Source: an uncultured Oscillospiraceae bacterium (GTDB lineage Bacteria > Bacillota > Clostridia > Oscillospirales > Oscillospiraceae). Taken from it: a stretch of 6,587 nucleotides of DNA. Both the position numbers and the translations under genes were made by a program. Shown in pieces: positions 1-6,356 of the stretch. The DNA lies in contig CAKUKL010000084.1 in assembly GCA_934662925.1 (NCBI GenBank), positions 1 through 6,587 of the forward strand. The letters run 5' to 3'. A model generated the notes under the pieces. It worked only from the letters and a program-made list of their open reading frames with translations. It searched no databases and had not been told where the DNA came from. Each line of letters opens with the position of its first letter. Within the stretch, counting starts at the first letter, position 1.

Positions 1-860
1 ATCATCTCGTCCTCGGTCTTGGAGATCAAGTCCTCGACGGTGTTGATGTTGGCGCGCTTGAGGCAGTTGAAGCTGCGTACAGACAGATCCAGTTCCTCGA
101 TGGTCAGCTCCAGCATCTTGTCCTTGGAGTCCTGCGCCTTCTCCACCACGGTGGACTTATCGCCCAGCGTGTCGGACAGGTCGGTGAACAGGGCAAAATG
201 GTCGCAGAGGATCTTGGCGCCCAGGGACACCGCATCGCGGGCAGCGATGGTGGTGTCGGTCCAGACCTCCAGCGTCAGCTTATCGTAGTCGCTGGAAGCG
301 CCCACACGGGTGCTCTCCACAGTGTAGTTGACCTTGTACACGGGGGTATAGATACTGTCGATGGGGATCACGCCGATGACGCCGGGACGCGCCGCCTTGT
401 TCTTGTCGGCGGAGACATAGCCGCGGCCGTGGCTCAAGGTGATCTCCATGCTCAGAGTGGCACCCACATCCAGCGTTGCAATGTGCAGCTCGGGATTCAG
501 GACCTCCACCTCGCCGTCAGTCTTGATATCGCCGGCCGTGACCTCGCAGGGTCCGGCCGCCTCGATAAACACGGTCTTGACGGCATCGCTGTGCAGCTTC
601 GTCAGCAGATTTTTCACGTTCAGAACGATCTCCGTCACGTCCTCCTTCACACCGGGGATGGTGGAGAACTCATGCTGCACACCGGCAATTTTGATGCTGG
701 TGGCTGCGGTTCCGGGGAGGCTGGAGAGCAGGATGCGCCGCAGCGCATTGCCCAGGGTCGTTCCGTATCCGCGCTCCAGGGGTTCGATCACATATTTTCC
801 ATAGGAAGCGTCGCCGGGTGCTTCGATACACTCGATCTGGGGCTTCTCAATTTCGATCAT
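1..860 (-). CDS. rpoA: RNA polymerase alpha subunit, 3' end missing
   Basis: Alpha subunit of RNA polymerase. Its N-terminal domain dimerises and nucleates assembly of beta and beta', and its C-terminal domain binds UP-element DNA and activators. I translated 286 codons before the window edge; Firmicute alpha is usually about 315 residues, so roughly the last 30 are missing. The N-terminal domain shows the alpha signature at residues 26-50 ([17 protein letters not shown] followed by ILLSSLPG). The alpha-CTD begins near residue 250, and [12 protein letters not shown] at 261-272 carries the Arg262, Asn265, Cys266 and Lys268 that match the DNA-contacting set around Arg265 of E. coli. The ATG at 858-860 follows an AAGGAGG-type site with 7 bases of spacing. 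It is the last gene seen in the transcript, 83 bp after rpsD; rplQ would be expected next, outside the window. Nothing in the visible part looks damaged. Confidence 0.97.
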   Translation of the reverse strand, partial: MIEIEKPQIECIEAPGDASYGKYVIEPLERGYGTTLGNALRRILLSSLPGTAATSIKIAGVQHEFSTIPGVKEDVTEIVLNVKNLLTKLHSDAVKTVFIEAAGPCEVTAGDIKTDGEVEVLNPELHIATLDVGATLSMEITLSHGRGYVSADKNKAARPGVIGVIPIDSIYTPVYKVNYTVESTRVGASSDYDKLTLEVWTDTTIAARDAVSLGAKILCDHFALFTDLSDTLGDKSTVVEKAQDSKDKMLELTIEELDLSVRSFNCLKRANINTVEDLISKTEDEM

Positions 861-880
861 GCAGTACCCTCCTTCATTCT

Positions 881-909
881 ATTGGCGGCGCGGTGCCTTC
901 CGCGCCAAT
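881..909 (-). promoter_or_regulatory. GC-rich hairpin in the rpsD-rpoA spacer
   Basis: In the sense of the transcript, GGCGCGG (906-900) and CCGCGCC (893-887) form a perfect seven-pair all-GC stem closing a six-base loop, AAGGCA. An outer AUU/AAU pairing lies beyond a three-base bulge. The hairpin ends about seven bases before the rpoA Shine-Dalgarno. There is no U-run after it, so it does not look like a complete intrinsic terminator. It may tune rpoA translation, protect or mark a processing site in the mRNA, or act as a protein-binding site. The structure is read directly from the sequence; its function is inference. Confidence 0.55.
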
Positions 910-928
910 TTCATTCCAGTGCTTCGTG

Positions 929-942
929 AGGGTCAGAACCCT
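929..942 (-). repeat. Short inverted repeat just after rpsD stop
   Basis: AGGGT and ACCCT arms of five bases flank a four-base loop, starting one base after the rpsD stop codon. The stem is small and not followed by a T-run, so it is not a terminator by itself. It is the first of two tandem hairpins in the 83 bp rpsD-rpoA spacer. It could be chance, but the spacer is the longest in the window. Confidence 0.35.
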
Positions 943-943
943 A

Positions 944-1546
944 TTACTTGGAGTACAACTCGACGATCAGATGCTCCTCGATGGGCATATCGATGTCCTC
1001 GCGGGCAGGCAGGGTGACGACGGTACCCTTCAGGGCGGTCTTGTCACGCTCCAGCCACTTGGGGACGGTGACCATGGGTGCATCCTCGGCGGTCAGGCGC
1101 TTAAACGCCACGGAGGAGCGGCTGCCCTCCTTGACCTCGATCACATCGCCCACGCGCACCAGATAGGAGGGGATGTTGACCTTGTGCCCATTCACGGTGA
1201 AATGGGCGTGGTTCACCAGCTGACGCGCCTCGCGGCGGGTCATGGCGAAGCCCAGGCGGTACACCACGTTGTCCAGACGGCGCTCCACCAGGCTCAGCAG
1301 GTTCTCGCCGGTCTTGCCGGGCATCGCGGAGGCCTTCTCATAGTAAGCGCGAAACTGCTTCTCGAGGATGCCGTACACGAACTTGACCTTCTGCTTCTCG
1401 TTGAGCTGGATGGCGTACTCGCTCTTCTTCTTTCTCATCTGGCCGCCGGGGTTGCGCTTGGTCTCCTTCTTGGAGTAACCCATGACGGTAGGAGAAATAC
1501 CCAGCGCCTTGCAACGCTTGGCGACAGGCTGCATATTCTTAGCCAT
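944..1546 (-). CDS. rpsD: 30S ribosomal protein S4
   Basis: S4 is a primary 16S rRNA-binding protein that starts 30S body assembly and helps form the mRNA entry tunnel; in many bacteria it also represses its own operon. The 200-residue length is normal. The N-terminal S4 region runs to about residue 90. The S4 RNA-binding domain (about 90-150) has [20 protein letters not shown], then a VNG turn and IPSYLV. The C-terminus ends IVELYSK, typical of the family. Only one cysteine (Cys12) is present near the N-terminus, so the four-cysteine zinc cluster found in some S4 proteins is absent. The [13 protein letters not shown] segment (32-44) resembles S4 of Oscillospiraceae, from memory. The ATG follows AAGGAGG. 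The gene lies between rpsK (24 bp gap) and rpoA, an arrangement found in clostridia and enterics but not in Bacillus subtilis. Confidence 0.98.
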   Translation of the reverse strand: MAKNMQPVAKRCKALGISPTVMGYSKKETKRNPGGQMRKKKSEYAIQLNEKQKVKFVYGILEKQFRAYYEKASAMPGKTGENLLSLVERRLDNVVYRLGFAMTRREARQLVNHAHFTVNGHKVNIPSYLVRVGDVIEVKEGSRSSVAFKRLTAEDAPMVTVPKWLERDKTALKGTVVTLPAREDIDMPIEEHLIVELYSK

Positions 1547-1570
1547 GATTTAATATCCTCCTTCTTCCGA

Positions 1571-1969
1571 TTACACGCGACGACGCTTGGGGGGGCGGCA
1601 GCCGTTGTGGGGGATGGGGGTGACGTCCTTGATCATCGTCACTTCCAGGCCCACGGCCTGCAGCGCGCGGATAGCCGCCTCACGTCCCTGACCGGGACCC
1701 TTCACGAAGACCTCAACGGTCTTCAGGCCATGCTCCATAGCAGCCTTGGCAGCCGTCTCAGCGGCGCTCTGGGCGGCAAAGGGCGTGGACTTCTTGCTGC
1801 CGCGGAAACCGAGACCACCGGAGGAAGCCCAGGACAGAGCGTTGCCCTGAGAGTCGGTGACGGTCACCATGGTGTTGTTGAAGGAAGAACGGATATGGAC
1901 CTGGCCCTTCTCGATGTTCTTCTTTTCGCGACGACGGCGAATGACCTTCTTGCCTTTTACGTTAGCCAT
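1571..1969 (-). CDS. rpsK: 30S ribosomal protein S11
   Basis: S11 sits on the platform of the 30S subunit near the mRNA exit and E site, where it helps fold the central domain of 16S rRNA. The protein is 132 residues, close to the usual 128-132. A basic N-terminal tail (residues 5-17, with RRRREKK) precedes the core [14 protein letters not shown] (27-39). The family signature follows: [13 protein letters not shown] at 91-103 and [18 protein letters not shown] at 115-132, which is the very conserved C-terminus. The start ATG at 1967-1969 is preceded by AAAGGAGGG, with the core GGAGG 12 bases from the start, slightly long. It lies between rpsM (18 bp gap) and rpsD in the standard alpha-operon order. 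No anomalies seen. Confidence 0.98.
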   Translation of the reverse strand: MANVKGKKVIRRRREKKNIEKGQVHIRSSFNNTMVTVTDSQGNALSWASSGGLGFRGSKKSTPFAAQSAAETAAKAAMEHGLKTVEVFVKGPGQGREAAIRALQAVGLEVTMIKDVTPIPHNGCRPPKRRRV

Positions 1970-1987
1970 GATCTATTCTTCCCTCCT

Positions 1988-2356
1988 TTACTTCTTCTTG
2001 TTAGCGATAGTCTTCTTGGGGCCTTTGCGGGTGCGTGCGTTGGTCTTGCTGCGCTGGCCGCGAACGGGAAGGCCACGACGGTGGCGCATGCCGCGATAGC
2101 AGCCGATTTCAGTCAGGCGCTTGATATCCAGCGCGGTCTGACGACGCAGATCACCCTCGACGATGTAGCCGTGGTCAATGGCCTCACGGAGCTTGGCCTC
2201 ATCGGCCTCCGTCAGATCCTTGACGCGGGTGTCGGGGTTGATGCCTGTCTGTGCCAGGATGTCCTGAGCACTCTTTCTTCCAATACCATAGATATAAGTC
2301 AAACCGATTTCGATTCGCTTATCCTTGGGCAGGTCAATACCGGCAATACGTGCCAT
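1988..2356 (-). CDS. rpsM: 30S ribosomal protein S13
   Basis: S13 is in the 30S head, where it contacts the P-site tRNA and forms intersubunit bridges with the 50S. The 122-residue length matches the family. It opens with [21 protein letters not shown], and has the YGIG helix-hairpin-helix (23-26) and the C-terminal signature [20 protein letters not shown] at 86-105. The lysine-rich tail (TIANKKK) is what reaches toward tRNA. I chose the ATG at 2354-2356 because GGAGG lies nine bases before it and the family begins with MARIAG. An in-frame ATG 20 codons upstream (2416) would put extra residues over the end of rpmJ and is not used. It follows rpmJ with a 23 bp gap. Confidence 0.98.
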   Translation of the reverse strand: MARIAGIDLPKDKRIEIGLTYIYGIGRKSAQDILAQTGINPDTRVKDLTEADEAKLREAIDHGYIVEGDLRRQTALDIKRLTEIGCYRGMRHRRGLPVRGQRSKTNARTRKGPKKTIANKKK

Positions 2357-2365
2357 ACTTTTTAA

Positions 2366-2370
2366 CCTCC
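2366..2370 (-). promoter_or_regulatory. rpsM Shine-Dalgarno that fixes the start
   Basis: GGAGG on the transcript strand lies nine bases before the ATG at 2354-2356. It selects that codon over the in-frame ATG at 2414-2416, which lies inside the rpmJ coding region. The chosen start also restores the conserved S13 N-terminus. Confidence 0.8.
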
Positions 2371-2379
2371 AATTAAGTC

Positions 2380-2493
2380 TTAGCCCTGGCGCTGCTTGTG
2401 CTTCGGATTCTCGCAAATGACCATGACACGGCCTTTACGACGAATGATCTTGCACTTTTCGCACATGGGCTTCACGGACGGTCTTACTTTCAT
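2380..2493 (-). CDS. rpmJ: 50S ribosomal protein L36, zinc-binding type
   Basis: L36 is the smallest large-subunit protein and binds 23S rRNA near the L7/L12 stalk base. The gene is 37 codons plus TAA. The product reads [19 protein letters not shown], then [18 protein letters not shown], with Cys11, Cys14, Cys27 and His32 in the Cys-x2-Cys-x12-Cys-x4-His spacing of a zinc ribbon. This is the zinc-dependent C+ form rather than the cysteine-less paralogue that many bacteria make under zinc starvation. The ATG at 2491-2493 follows a GGAGG site that starts just after the infA stop. It sits between infA (15 bp gap) and rpsM, as usual in Firmicutes. Confidence 0.98.
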   Translation of the reverse strand: MKVRPSVKPMCEKCKIIRRKGRVMVICENPKHKQRQG

Positions 2494-2508
2494 GTCGATA
2501 AACCTCCA

Positions 2509-2727
2509 TTACTTAGTACGCCAGGTAATTCGGCCGCGGGTCAGGTCATAGGGAGACATCTCCACTGTGACCTTGTCACCGGGCAGAATCCTGATGAAAT
2601 TCATTCTGAGCTTTCCGGAAATATGCGCTAAGATCGTGTGTCCATTTCCAATGTCTACTTGGAATGTGGTGTTGGGCAGCGATTCAACGACGACGCCCTC
2701 TACTTCGATCATGTCGGATTTTGCCAA
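2509..2727 (-). CDS. infA: Translation initiation factor IF-1, TTG start
   Basis: IF-1 blocks the 30S A site during initiation and cooperates with IF-2 and IF-3. The 72 residues are the standard length and form a single OB (S1-like) domain: [18 protein letters not shown], then [25 protein letters not shown], and the terminal [13 protein letters not shown] (58-70). The start codon is TTG at 2725-2727. The next in-frame ATG is five codons in (MIEVEG) and would remove the AKSD residues that the family has. The TTG has a GGAGG site eight bases upstream, so it is well supported. The stop of the preceding KOW gene lies three bases before it, so its ribosome binding site is inside that gene and translational coupling is likely. 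Confidence 0.97.
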   Translation of the reverse strand: MAKSDMIEVEGVVVESLPNTTFQVDIGNGHTILAHISGKLRMNFIRILPGDKVTVEMSPYDLTRGRITWRTK

Positions 2728-2730
2728 GTG

Positions 2731-3012
2731 TTATCCCTCCTGGTCTTGATCACTGCCGCGTATCGCGGCGATGGCTTTACGAAGCTCACTATTTGTGATG
2801 GTTTCGTTGCTTCTGATCCTCTGGGAAACCGCGCCCCCATCGCGCCGGAGCAGCGCCGCGTGTTTGCGCCGCTTGCGCTTCGGCCGTTCCACGGGCCGCG
2901 TCTTTCCGTCCGCCAGCAGGAGGAAGTCCCCCTCCGTCGCAAGGACGAAGAAGACCTCTCCCTTATCCCTGCCGGCGGTAGATGTTACGATATTCGCTTT
3001 CACAATGTCCAT
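2731..3012 (-). CDS. KOW-domain RNA-binding protein (L14e/L6e/L27e-like)
   Basis: This 93-residue protein has an N-terminal KOW motif: residues 5-32 read KANIVTSTAGRDKGEVFFVL, then ATEGDFLL, with the Gly-Arg-Asp-Lys-Gly turn typical of KOW domains. A very basic patch follows (RPKRKRRKHAALLRR, 43-57), and then a short predicted helical tail with TNSELRKAIAAI (73-84). KOW modules bind RNA or ribosomal partners, and the related archaeal/eukaryotic L14e, L6e and L27e are ribosomal. No function is firmly established for the bacterial version as far as I know. Its location between map and infA is shared with other Firmicutes; Bacillus subtilis has a comparable small gene there, which I recall as ybzG. 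The ATG starts one base after the map stop with only a weak, distant GGAG, so its translation probably depends on ribosomes ending map. A ribosome-associated role is my inference. Confidence 0.88.
   Translation of the reverse strand: MDIVKANIVTSTAGRDKGEVFFVLATEGDFLLLADGKTRPVERPKRKRRKHAALLRRDGGAVSQRIRSNETITNSELRKAIAAIRGSDQDQEG
2736..2740 (-). promoter_or_regulatory. infA Shine-Dalgarno supporting the TTG start
   Basis: GGAGG, in a CAGGAGGG context, lies within the last codons of the upstream KOW gene and eight bases before the TTG at 2725-2727. Spacing to the ATG 15 bases further in would be too long, so this site decides for TTG. Confidence 0.8.
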
Positions 3013-3013
3013 A

Positions 3014-3775
3014 TCACACCAATGACTTCTCCGGGTCCGTCAGAAGCTCCGGCTCCCCGTCGGTGATCAGTACGGTGTTTTCGTAGTGTGCGGCGTTTTT
3101 CCCGTCGGCTGTCCTCACCGTCCAGCCATCCGGCATCTGCCTGATAGCGGCCGTCCCCGCGTTGACCATAGGCTCCACGGCGATGGTCATACCCCGCAGA
3201 AGACGGGGTCCATGGCCGGGCTTGCCGTAATTGGGGACTTCGGGTGCCTCATGCATCTGGTGTCCGATGCCGTGGCCGACATATTCTCGGACGACGCTGA
3301 AGCCGTTTGCCTCCACATACGCCTGCACAGCGGCGGAGATATCCGACAGGCGATAGCCCTCGCGGGCATACTTTATGCCCTCAAAGAAGCTCTGCTGCGT
3401 CACCCGGATCAGCCGCAGCGCCTCGTCGGACACCTGACCACAGGGATAGGTGCCGGCGCAGTCGCCGTGGAAACCGCCGATGAACGCCCCCACGTCTACG
3501 CTGACGATGTCGCCCTCCTGCAGCACCCGTTTGCCGGGGATGCCGTGGATGATCTCGTCATTGACGCTGACGCACACACTGGCCGGATAGCCGTTGTAGT
3601 GCAGGAAGGAGGGCGTTGCGCCCTGCTCCTTGATAAACTGGAACACTGCTTTGTCGATCTGAGCTGTGGTGACGCCGGGTTTTACCATATCCCGTGCCAG
3701 GGCACGGGCTGCCGCGGTAATTTTGCCCGCCCGGCGCATCAGCTCGATCTCATGGGGTGACTTGAGCGTGATCAT
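3014..3775 (-). CDS. map: Methionine aminopeptidase, type I
   Basis: This cytoplasmic dimetal hydrolase removes the initiator methionine when the second residue is small, after deformylation. The 253 residues match the short type Ia enzymes. The pita-bread fold residues are all present: metal ligands Asp94 (SVDVGAF), Asp105 (HGDCAGTY), His168 ([11 protein letters not shown]), Glu201 (AVEPMV) and Glu232 (HYENTVLIT), plus substrate-binding His77 (EIIHGIPG) and His175. No N-terminal extension with zinc-finger or SH3-binding motifs is present. The start ATG overlaps the adk stop in an ATGA, and the stop is one base from the KOW gene. Such tight packing suggests translational coupling. Grouping with adk and infA is standard for Firmicutes. 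Confidence 0.98.
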   Translation of the reverse strand: MITLKSPHEIELMRRAGKITAAARALARDMVKPGVTTAQIDKAVFQFIKEQGATPSFLHYNGYPASVCVSVNDEIIHGIPGKRVLQEGDIVSVDVGAFIGGFHGDCAGTYPCGQVSDEALRLIRVTQQSFFEGIKYAREGYRLSDISAAVQAYVEANGFSVVREYVGHGIGHQMHEAPEVPNYGKPGHGPRLLRGMTIAVEPMVNAGTAAIRQMPDGWTVRTADGKNAAHYENTVLITDGEPELLTDPEKSLV

Positions 3776-4410
3776 TCGGCCACTCCCAGCACCCGCAGGA
3801 TCTCCCGTGTCGTACCCTCCACAGTGGGCTGGTCCTCCACGGTCTTCAGAACGCCTCTGGCCTCATAGAAGCCCTTGAGGGGTTCCGTCTCCTTATGATA
3901 GACCGCCAGACGGTCTTTCACCGTCTCCGGGTCATCATCCTTACGCTGCTTCAGCGCACCGCCGCACACATCACAAATTCCCTCTTTTTTCGGGGGGATG
4001 TTTACGATATGATAGCTGGCGCCGCAGCTCTCGCAGACACGCCGGCCGCCCATGCGGGCGATGATCTTCTCATCGGGGATCTCGATGGCGACCACAGCGT
4101 CGAATCTGATACCCGCCTGCTCCAGCGCCTCAGCCTGGGCGATGGTGCGGGGCACCCCGTCCAGAATGTAGCCGTTGGCGCAGTCGGCCTCCTGCAAACG
4201 CTCGTTGATGATGCCGATGATGACCTCATCGGGCACCAGCTTGCCAGCATCCATGTACTCCTTGGCCTTCAGCCCGGTGGGCGTGCCGTTCTTCACAGCC
4301 GCCCGCAGGATGTTGCCCGTAGAGATGGTGGGGATATCCAGCTTTTTCTTGATGATGTCTGCCTGGGTGCCCTTGCCGGCACCGGGAGCGCCTAAAAGGA
4401 TCAGTTTCAT
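3772..4410 (-). CDS. adk: Adenylate kinase, zinc-LID type
   Basis: Catalyses ATP + AMP to 2 ADP and keeps cellular adenylates in balance. The product is 212 residues, close to the usual 214-217 for the long form. The P-loop GAPGAGKGT is at 7-15, the AMP-binding region has [10 protein letters not shown] (30-39), and the LID domain (about 122-160) carries Cys126, Cys129, Cys146 and Cys149, a complete four-cysteine zinc site as in many Gram-positive adenylate kinases. Arg88 of DGVPRT and the [11 protein letters not shown] stretch (158-168) are the expected catalytic and LID residues. One deviation: the signature usually reads DGFPRT, but residue 86 is Val here. The ATG follows GAGG with eight bases of spacing. 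It lies 15 bp after secY and overlaps map by four bases. Confidence 0.98.
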   Translation of the reverse strand: MKLILLGAPGAGKGTQADIIKKKLDIPTISTGNILRAAVKNGTPTGLKAKEYMDAGKLVPDEVIIGIINERLQEADCANGYILDGVPRTIAQAEALEQAGIRFDAVVAIEIPDEKIIARMGGRRVCESCGASYHIVNIPPKKEGICDVCGGALKQRKDDDPETVKDRLAVYHKETEPLKGFYEARGVLKTVEDQPTVEGTTREILRVLGVAE

Positions 4411-4425
4411 GGTAATTACCTCAAA

Positions 4426-5709
4426 TTATTCCAGGAAGCCCTTGTACTGACGCATCAGCATCTGGGACTCCAGAGCCTGGACGGTCTCCAGCGCAACACC
4501 GACCACGATGATGACGGAGGTACCGCCGATGGACAGAGAGGACACATTCACGATCTTGCCGATCAGCAGGGGCAGGATCGCCACGACGCCCAGGTAGATG
4601 GCGCCGAACAGCGTGACCTTGTTGAGCACCTTCTTGATGAAGTCCGCGGTGGGCTTGCCCGGGCGGAAGCCGGGGATAAAGCCGCCGTTCTTCTTCAGGT
4701 TGTTGGAGATCTCAACGGGGTTGAACTGGATGGTAGCATAAAAGTAACTGAAAGCGATGATCATCAGGAAGTAGACGATCATATACAGTACACTCTTGCT
4801 GTCCACAGCGTTCACCAAAGTATACGCAAAAGTACCCTTCTCCGGTGCGGGCAGGAACGCCGCCACCGTGGGGATGATCATGGCGATGGACTGGGCAAAG
4901 ATGATAGGCAGCACGCCGGACATATTTACCTTCATGGGAAGGGTAGATGCCTGACCGCCGTACATCTTACGGCCCACCTGGCGCTTGGCGTACTGCACGG
5001 GGATGCGGCGCTCGGCGCCGTTGACCCAGGTGATCAGTACGATCAGAGCCAGGATGCCGATGACCACCAACAGTGCGTGCCACCACTGCATAGCCCCGGA
5101 CTTCAGGGAAATGCTCATGGAGGACACCATGCTGGGCACGCGGGACAGGATACCCGCGAACAGGATGATGGAGATACCGTTGCCGATACCGAATTCCGTG
5201 ACCTGCTCGCCCATCCACATCACGAAGGAGGAGCCGGCAATGAAGGAGATAATGATGACCAGCGCCGCCCACACACCGGTATTGGTGAGGATGCTGGCGT
5301 TCTTCATCAAGGCGTAGTAGCCCCAGCCCTGCAGGATGGCGATGGCCACCGTGGCGTAACGGGTGATGGACTGGATCTTCTTCTTGCCCTCCTCGCCGCC
5401 CTCACGGGCCAGACGCTCCAGGGGAGGAATGGCAATGGTGAGGAGCTGGATGATGATGGAGCTGTTGATATAGGGCTGCACACCCAGTGCGAACACTGTA
5501 GCGCTGGCGAAAGCACCGCCGGACATCACGTCGTACAGGCCCAGCACCGTGGTGCTCATCTGAGACAGGTAATCGCCCAGCAGCTTTGTGTCTACATAGG
5601 GCACGGGGATCGCGTTGCCGATACGGAAAATCAGCAGGATCAGGGCGGTGAAGACGATCTTCTTACGAAGCTCGGGGATCGCCCACGCTTTTTTGATCGT
5701 CTGGATCAC
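4426..5709 (-). CDS. secY: Preprotein translocase channel subunit SecY
   Basis: SecY forms the membrane channel that, with SecE, SecG and SecA, exports or inserts proteins. It is 427 residues, like Bacillus SecY, with about ten hydrophobic segments by eye, the first at about 18-38. Family signatures are present: ALGVQPYINSSIIIQLLTIA (74-93), and WMGEQVTEFGIGNGISIILF (165-184). The cytoplasmic loops that contact SecA or the ribosome are intact: GAERRIPVQYAKRQ (231-244) and GFIPGFRPGKPT (343-354). The C-terminus is MRQYKGFLE. The start is GTG at 5707-5709, immediately after the rplO TAA with no gap; the N-terminus MIQTIKKAWAIPELRKKIVF aligns with other Firmicute SecY proteins. Its strong Shine-Dalgarno is made of the last rplO codons. 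SecY being coupled to ribosomal genes is the normal spc-operon arrangement. Confidence 0.98.
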   Translation of the reverse strand: MIQTIKKAWAIPELRKKIVFTALILLIFRIGNAIPVPYVDTKLLGDYLSQMSTTVLGLYDVMSGGAFASATVFALGVQPYINSSIIIQLLTIAIPPLERLAREGGEEGKKKIQSITRYATVAIAILQGWGYYALMKNASILTNTGVWAALVIIISFIAGSSFVMWMGEQVTEFGIGNGISIILFAGILSRVPSMVSSMSISLKSGAMQWWHALLVVIGILALIVLITWVNGAERRIPVQYAKRQVGRKMYGGQASTLPMKVNMSGVLPIIFAQSIAMIIPTVAAFLPAPEKGTFAYTLVNAVDSKSVLYMIVYFLMIIAFSYFYATIQFNPVEISNNLKKNGGFIPGFRPGKPTADFIKKVLNKVTLFGAIYLGVVAILPLLIGKIVNVSSLSIGGTSVIIVVGVALETVQALESQMLMRQYKGFLE

Positions 5710-6150
5710 TTAGATCACCTCTGCCTTTCCGCCGGCTGCCTCGATCGCTTCCTTGGCAGCCTGGGAAAAAGCAGCGGCCTGCACGGTCACCTTCTTGGTA
5801 ACCTTGCCGTTACCCAGGACCTTGACGCCGTACTCGCACTTGCTCAGGATACCCTTAGCAAGCAGGGCTTCCGCGGTGACGATCTCGCCGTCCTCAAACT
5901 TGTTGAGGGCGTTCAGGTTGATGATCTCCAGGGGCTTGGCAAAAATGTTGTTGAAACCGCGCTTGGGGATGCGGCGTGCCAGAGGCATCTGGCCGCCCTC
6001 AAAGCCGATGCGGGTACCGCCGCCGCTGCGGGCCTTCTGGCCCTTGTGACCGCGGCCTGCGGTCTTGCCGTTGCCGGAGCCGTGACCACGGCCCTTGCGG
6101 TAGGCTTCCTTAACGGAGCCGGCTGCGGGAGACAGTTCGTTCAGTTTCAT
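5710..6150 (-). CDS. rplO: 50S ribosomal protein L15
   Basis: L15 binds 23S rRNA late in 50S assembly and lies close to the peptidyl transferase region and the 5S rRNA neighbourhood. The 146 residues are the usual length. The N-terminal extension is glycine- and basic-rich, [20 protein letters not shown] at 20-39, followed by [20 protein letters not shown] (44-63) and RGFNN. The globular C-terminal part has [20 protein letters not shown] (109-128) followed by [13 protein letters not shown], which is the L15 signature. The ATG is preceded by AAGGAGGTG, a strong site with nine bases of spacing that overlaps the rpmD stop region. The C-terminus Glu-Val-Ile doubles as the secY ribosome binding site. 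No anomalies. Confidence 0.98.
   Translation of the reverse strand: MKLNELSPAAGSVKEAYRKGRGHGSGNGKTAGRGHKGQKARSGGGTRIGFEGGQMPLARRIPKRGFNNIFAKPLEIINLNALNKFEDGEIVTAEALLAKGILSKCEYGVKVLGNGKVTKKVTVQAAAFSQAAKEAIEAAGGKAEVI
5713..5721 (-). promoter_or_regulatory. Extended Shine-Dalgarno for secY inside rplO
   Basis: GAGGTGATC is a nine-base match to the complement of the 16S rRNA 3' end (GGATCACCTC). It is also the last three sense codons of rplO (Glu-Val-Ile). After it comes TAA and then directly GTG, giving eight bases between GAGG and the start. This supports the GTG start of secY and suggests re-initiation by ribosomes finishing L15. Confidence 0.85.
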
Positions 6151-6164
6151 TCTCTCGCACCTCC

Positions 6165-6344
6165 TTATTCTTCAGTGACCTTCAGCAGGTAGCCGATCTT
6201 GGCGACCTTGCCGCGGGTCTGGGCGTTGTCGGGCTGTACGGTGGTGTCACCGATCTTACGCAGGCCCAGGGAGTTGGCAGTGGCGATGTGCTTTTCCAGT
6301 CTGCCGTTGAGGCTCTTTACGAGCTGGATCTTCAGATTAGCCAT
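6165..6344 (-). CDS. rpmD: 50S ribosomal protein L30
   Basis: L30 is a small 50S protein, bound to domain II/V of 23S rRNA near 5S rRNA, and is non-essential in some bacteria. The gene is 59 codons plus TAA, the normal bacterial size of 58-61. The translation is [20 protein letters not shown], then [20 protein letters not shown], then [19 protein letters not shown]. The core LKIQLVKS strand, [13 protein letters not shown] loop and the closing strand YLLKV are what the family shows. The ATG at 6342-6344 follows AAGGAGGACAGAAC, a strong ribosome binding site that begins right after the rpsE stop. It lies 12 bp after rpsE and 14 bp before rplO, in canonical spc order. Confidence 0.97.
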   Translation of the reverse strand: MANLKIQLVKSLNGRLEKHIATANSLGLRKIGDTTVQPDNAQTRGKVAKIGYLLKVTEE

Positions 6345-6356
6345 GTTCTGTCCTCC

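Noticed and set aside
881..909. Intrinsic terminator between rpsD and rpoA
   Set aside because: The stem is strong but no run of U follows it in the transcript direction, and rpoA lies right behind.
198..929. 243-codon plus-strand open frame opposite rpoA
   Set aside because: Shadow of the rpoA frame, whose protein is unmistakable; its sequence has no recognisable motif.
818..2365. 515-codon plus-strand open frame antisense to rpsD, rpsK and rpsM
   Set aside because: It lies opposite three clear ribosomal genes. The GC-rich third positions of the real genes suppress stops on the other strand. The translation is low-complexity (His, Gly, Leu, Asp rich) and resembles no family I know.
2357..2379. 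An E. coli-like S4-binding pseudoknot leader before rpsM
   Set aside because: The rpmJ-rpsM gap is only 23 bp with a plain ribosome binding site, too short for that element, and no matching pairing was evident.
2357..2416. 20-codon N-terminal extension of S13 from an upstream in-frame ATG
   Set aside because: It overlaps the end of rpmJ, lacks a well-placed Shine-Dalgarno and is not part of the S13 family; the ATG at 2354-2356 fits both.
3086..3760. 224-codon plus-strand open frame opposite map
   Set aside because: Shadow of map, which has all its catalytic residues in the minus frame.
5077..6192. 371-codon plus-strand open frame opposite secY and rplO
   Set aside because: Same compositional shadow. 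The translation is His/Asp/Gly-rich with no domain, and no convincing ribosome binding site precedes it.
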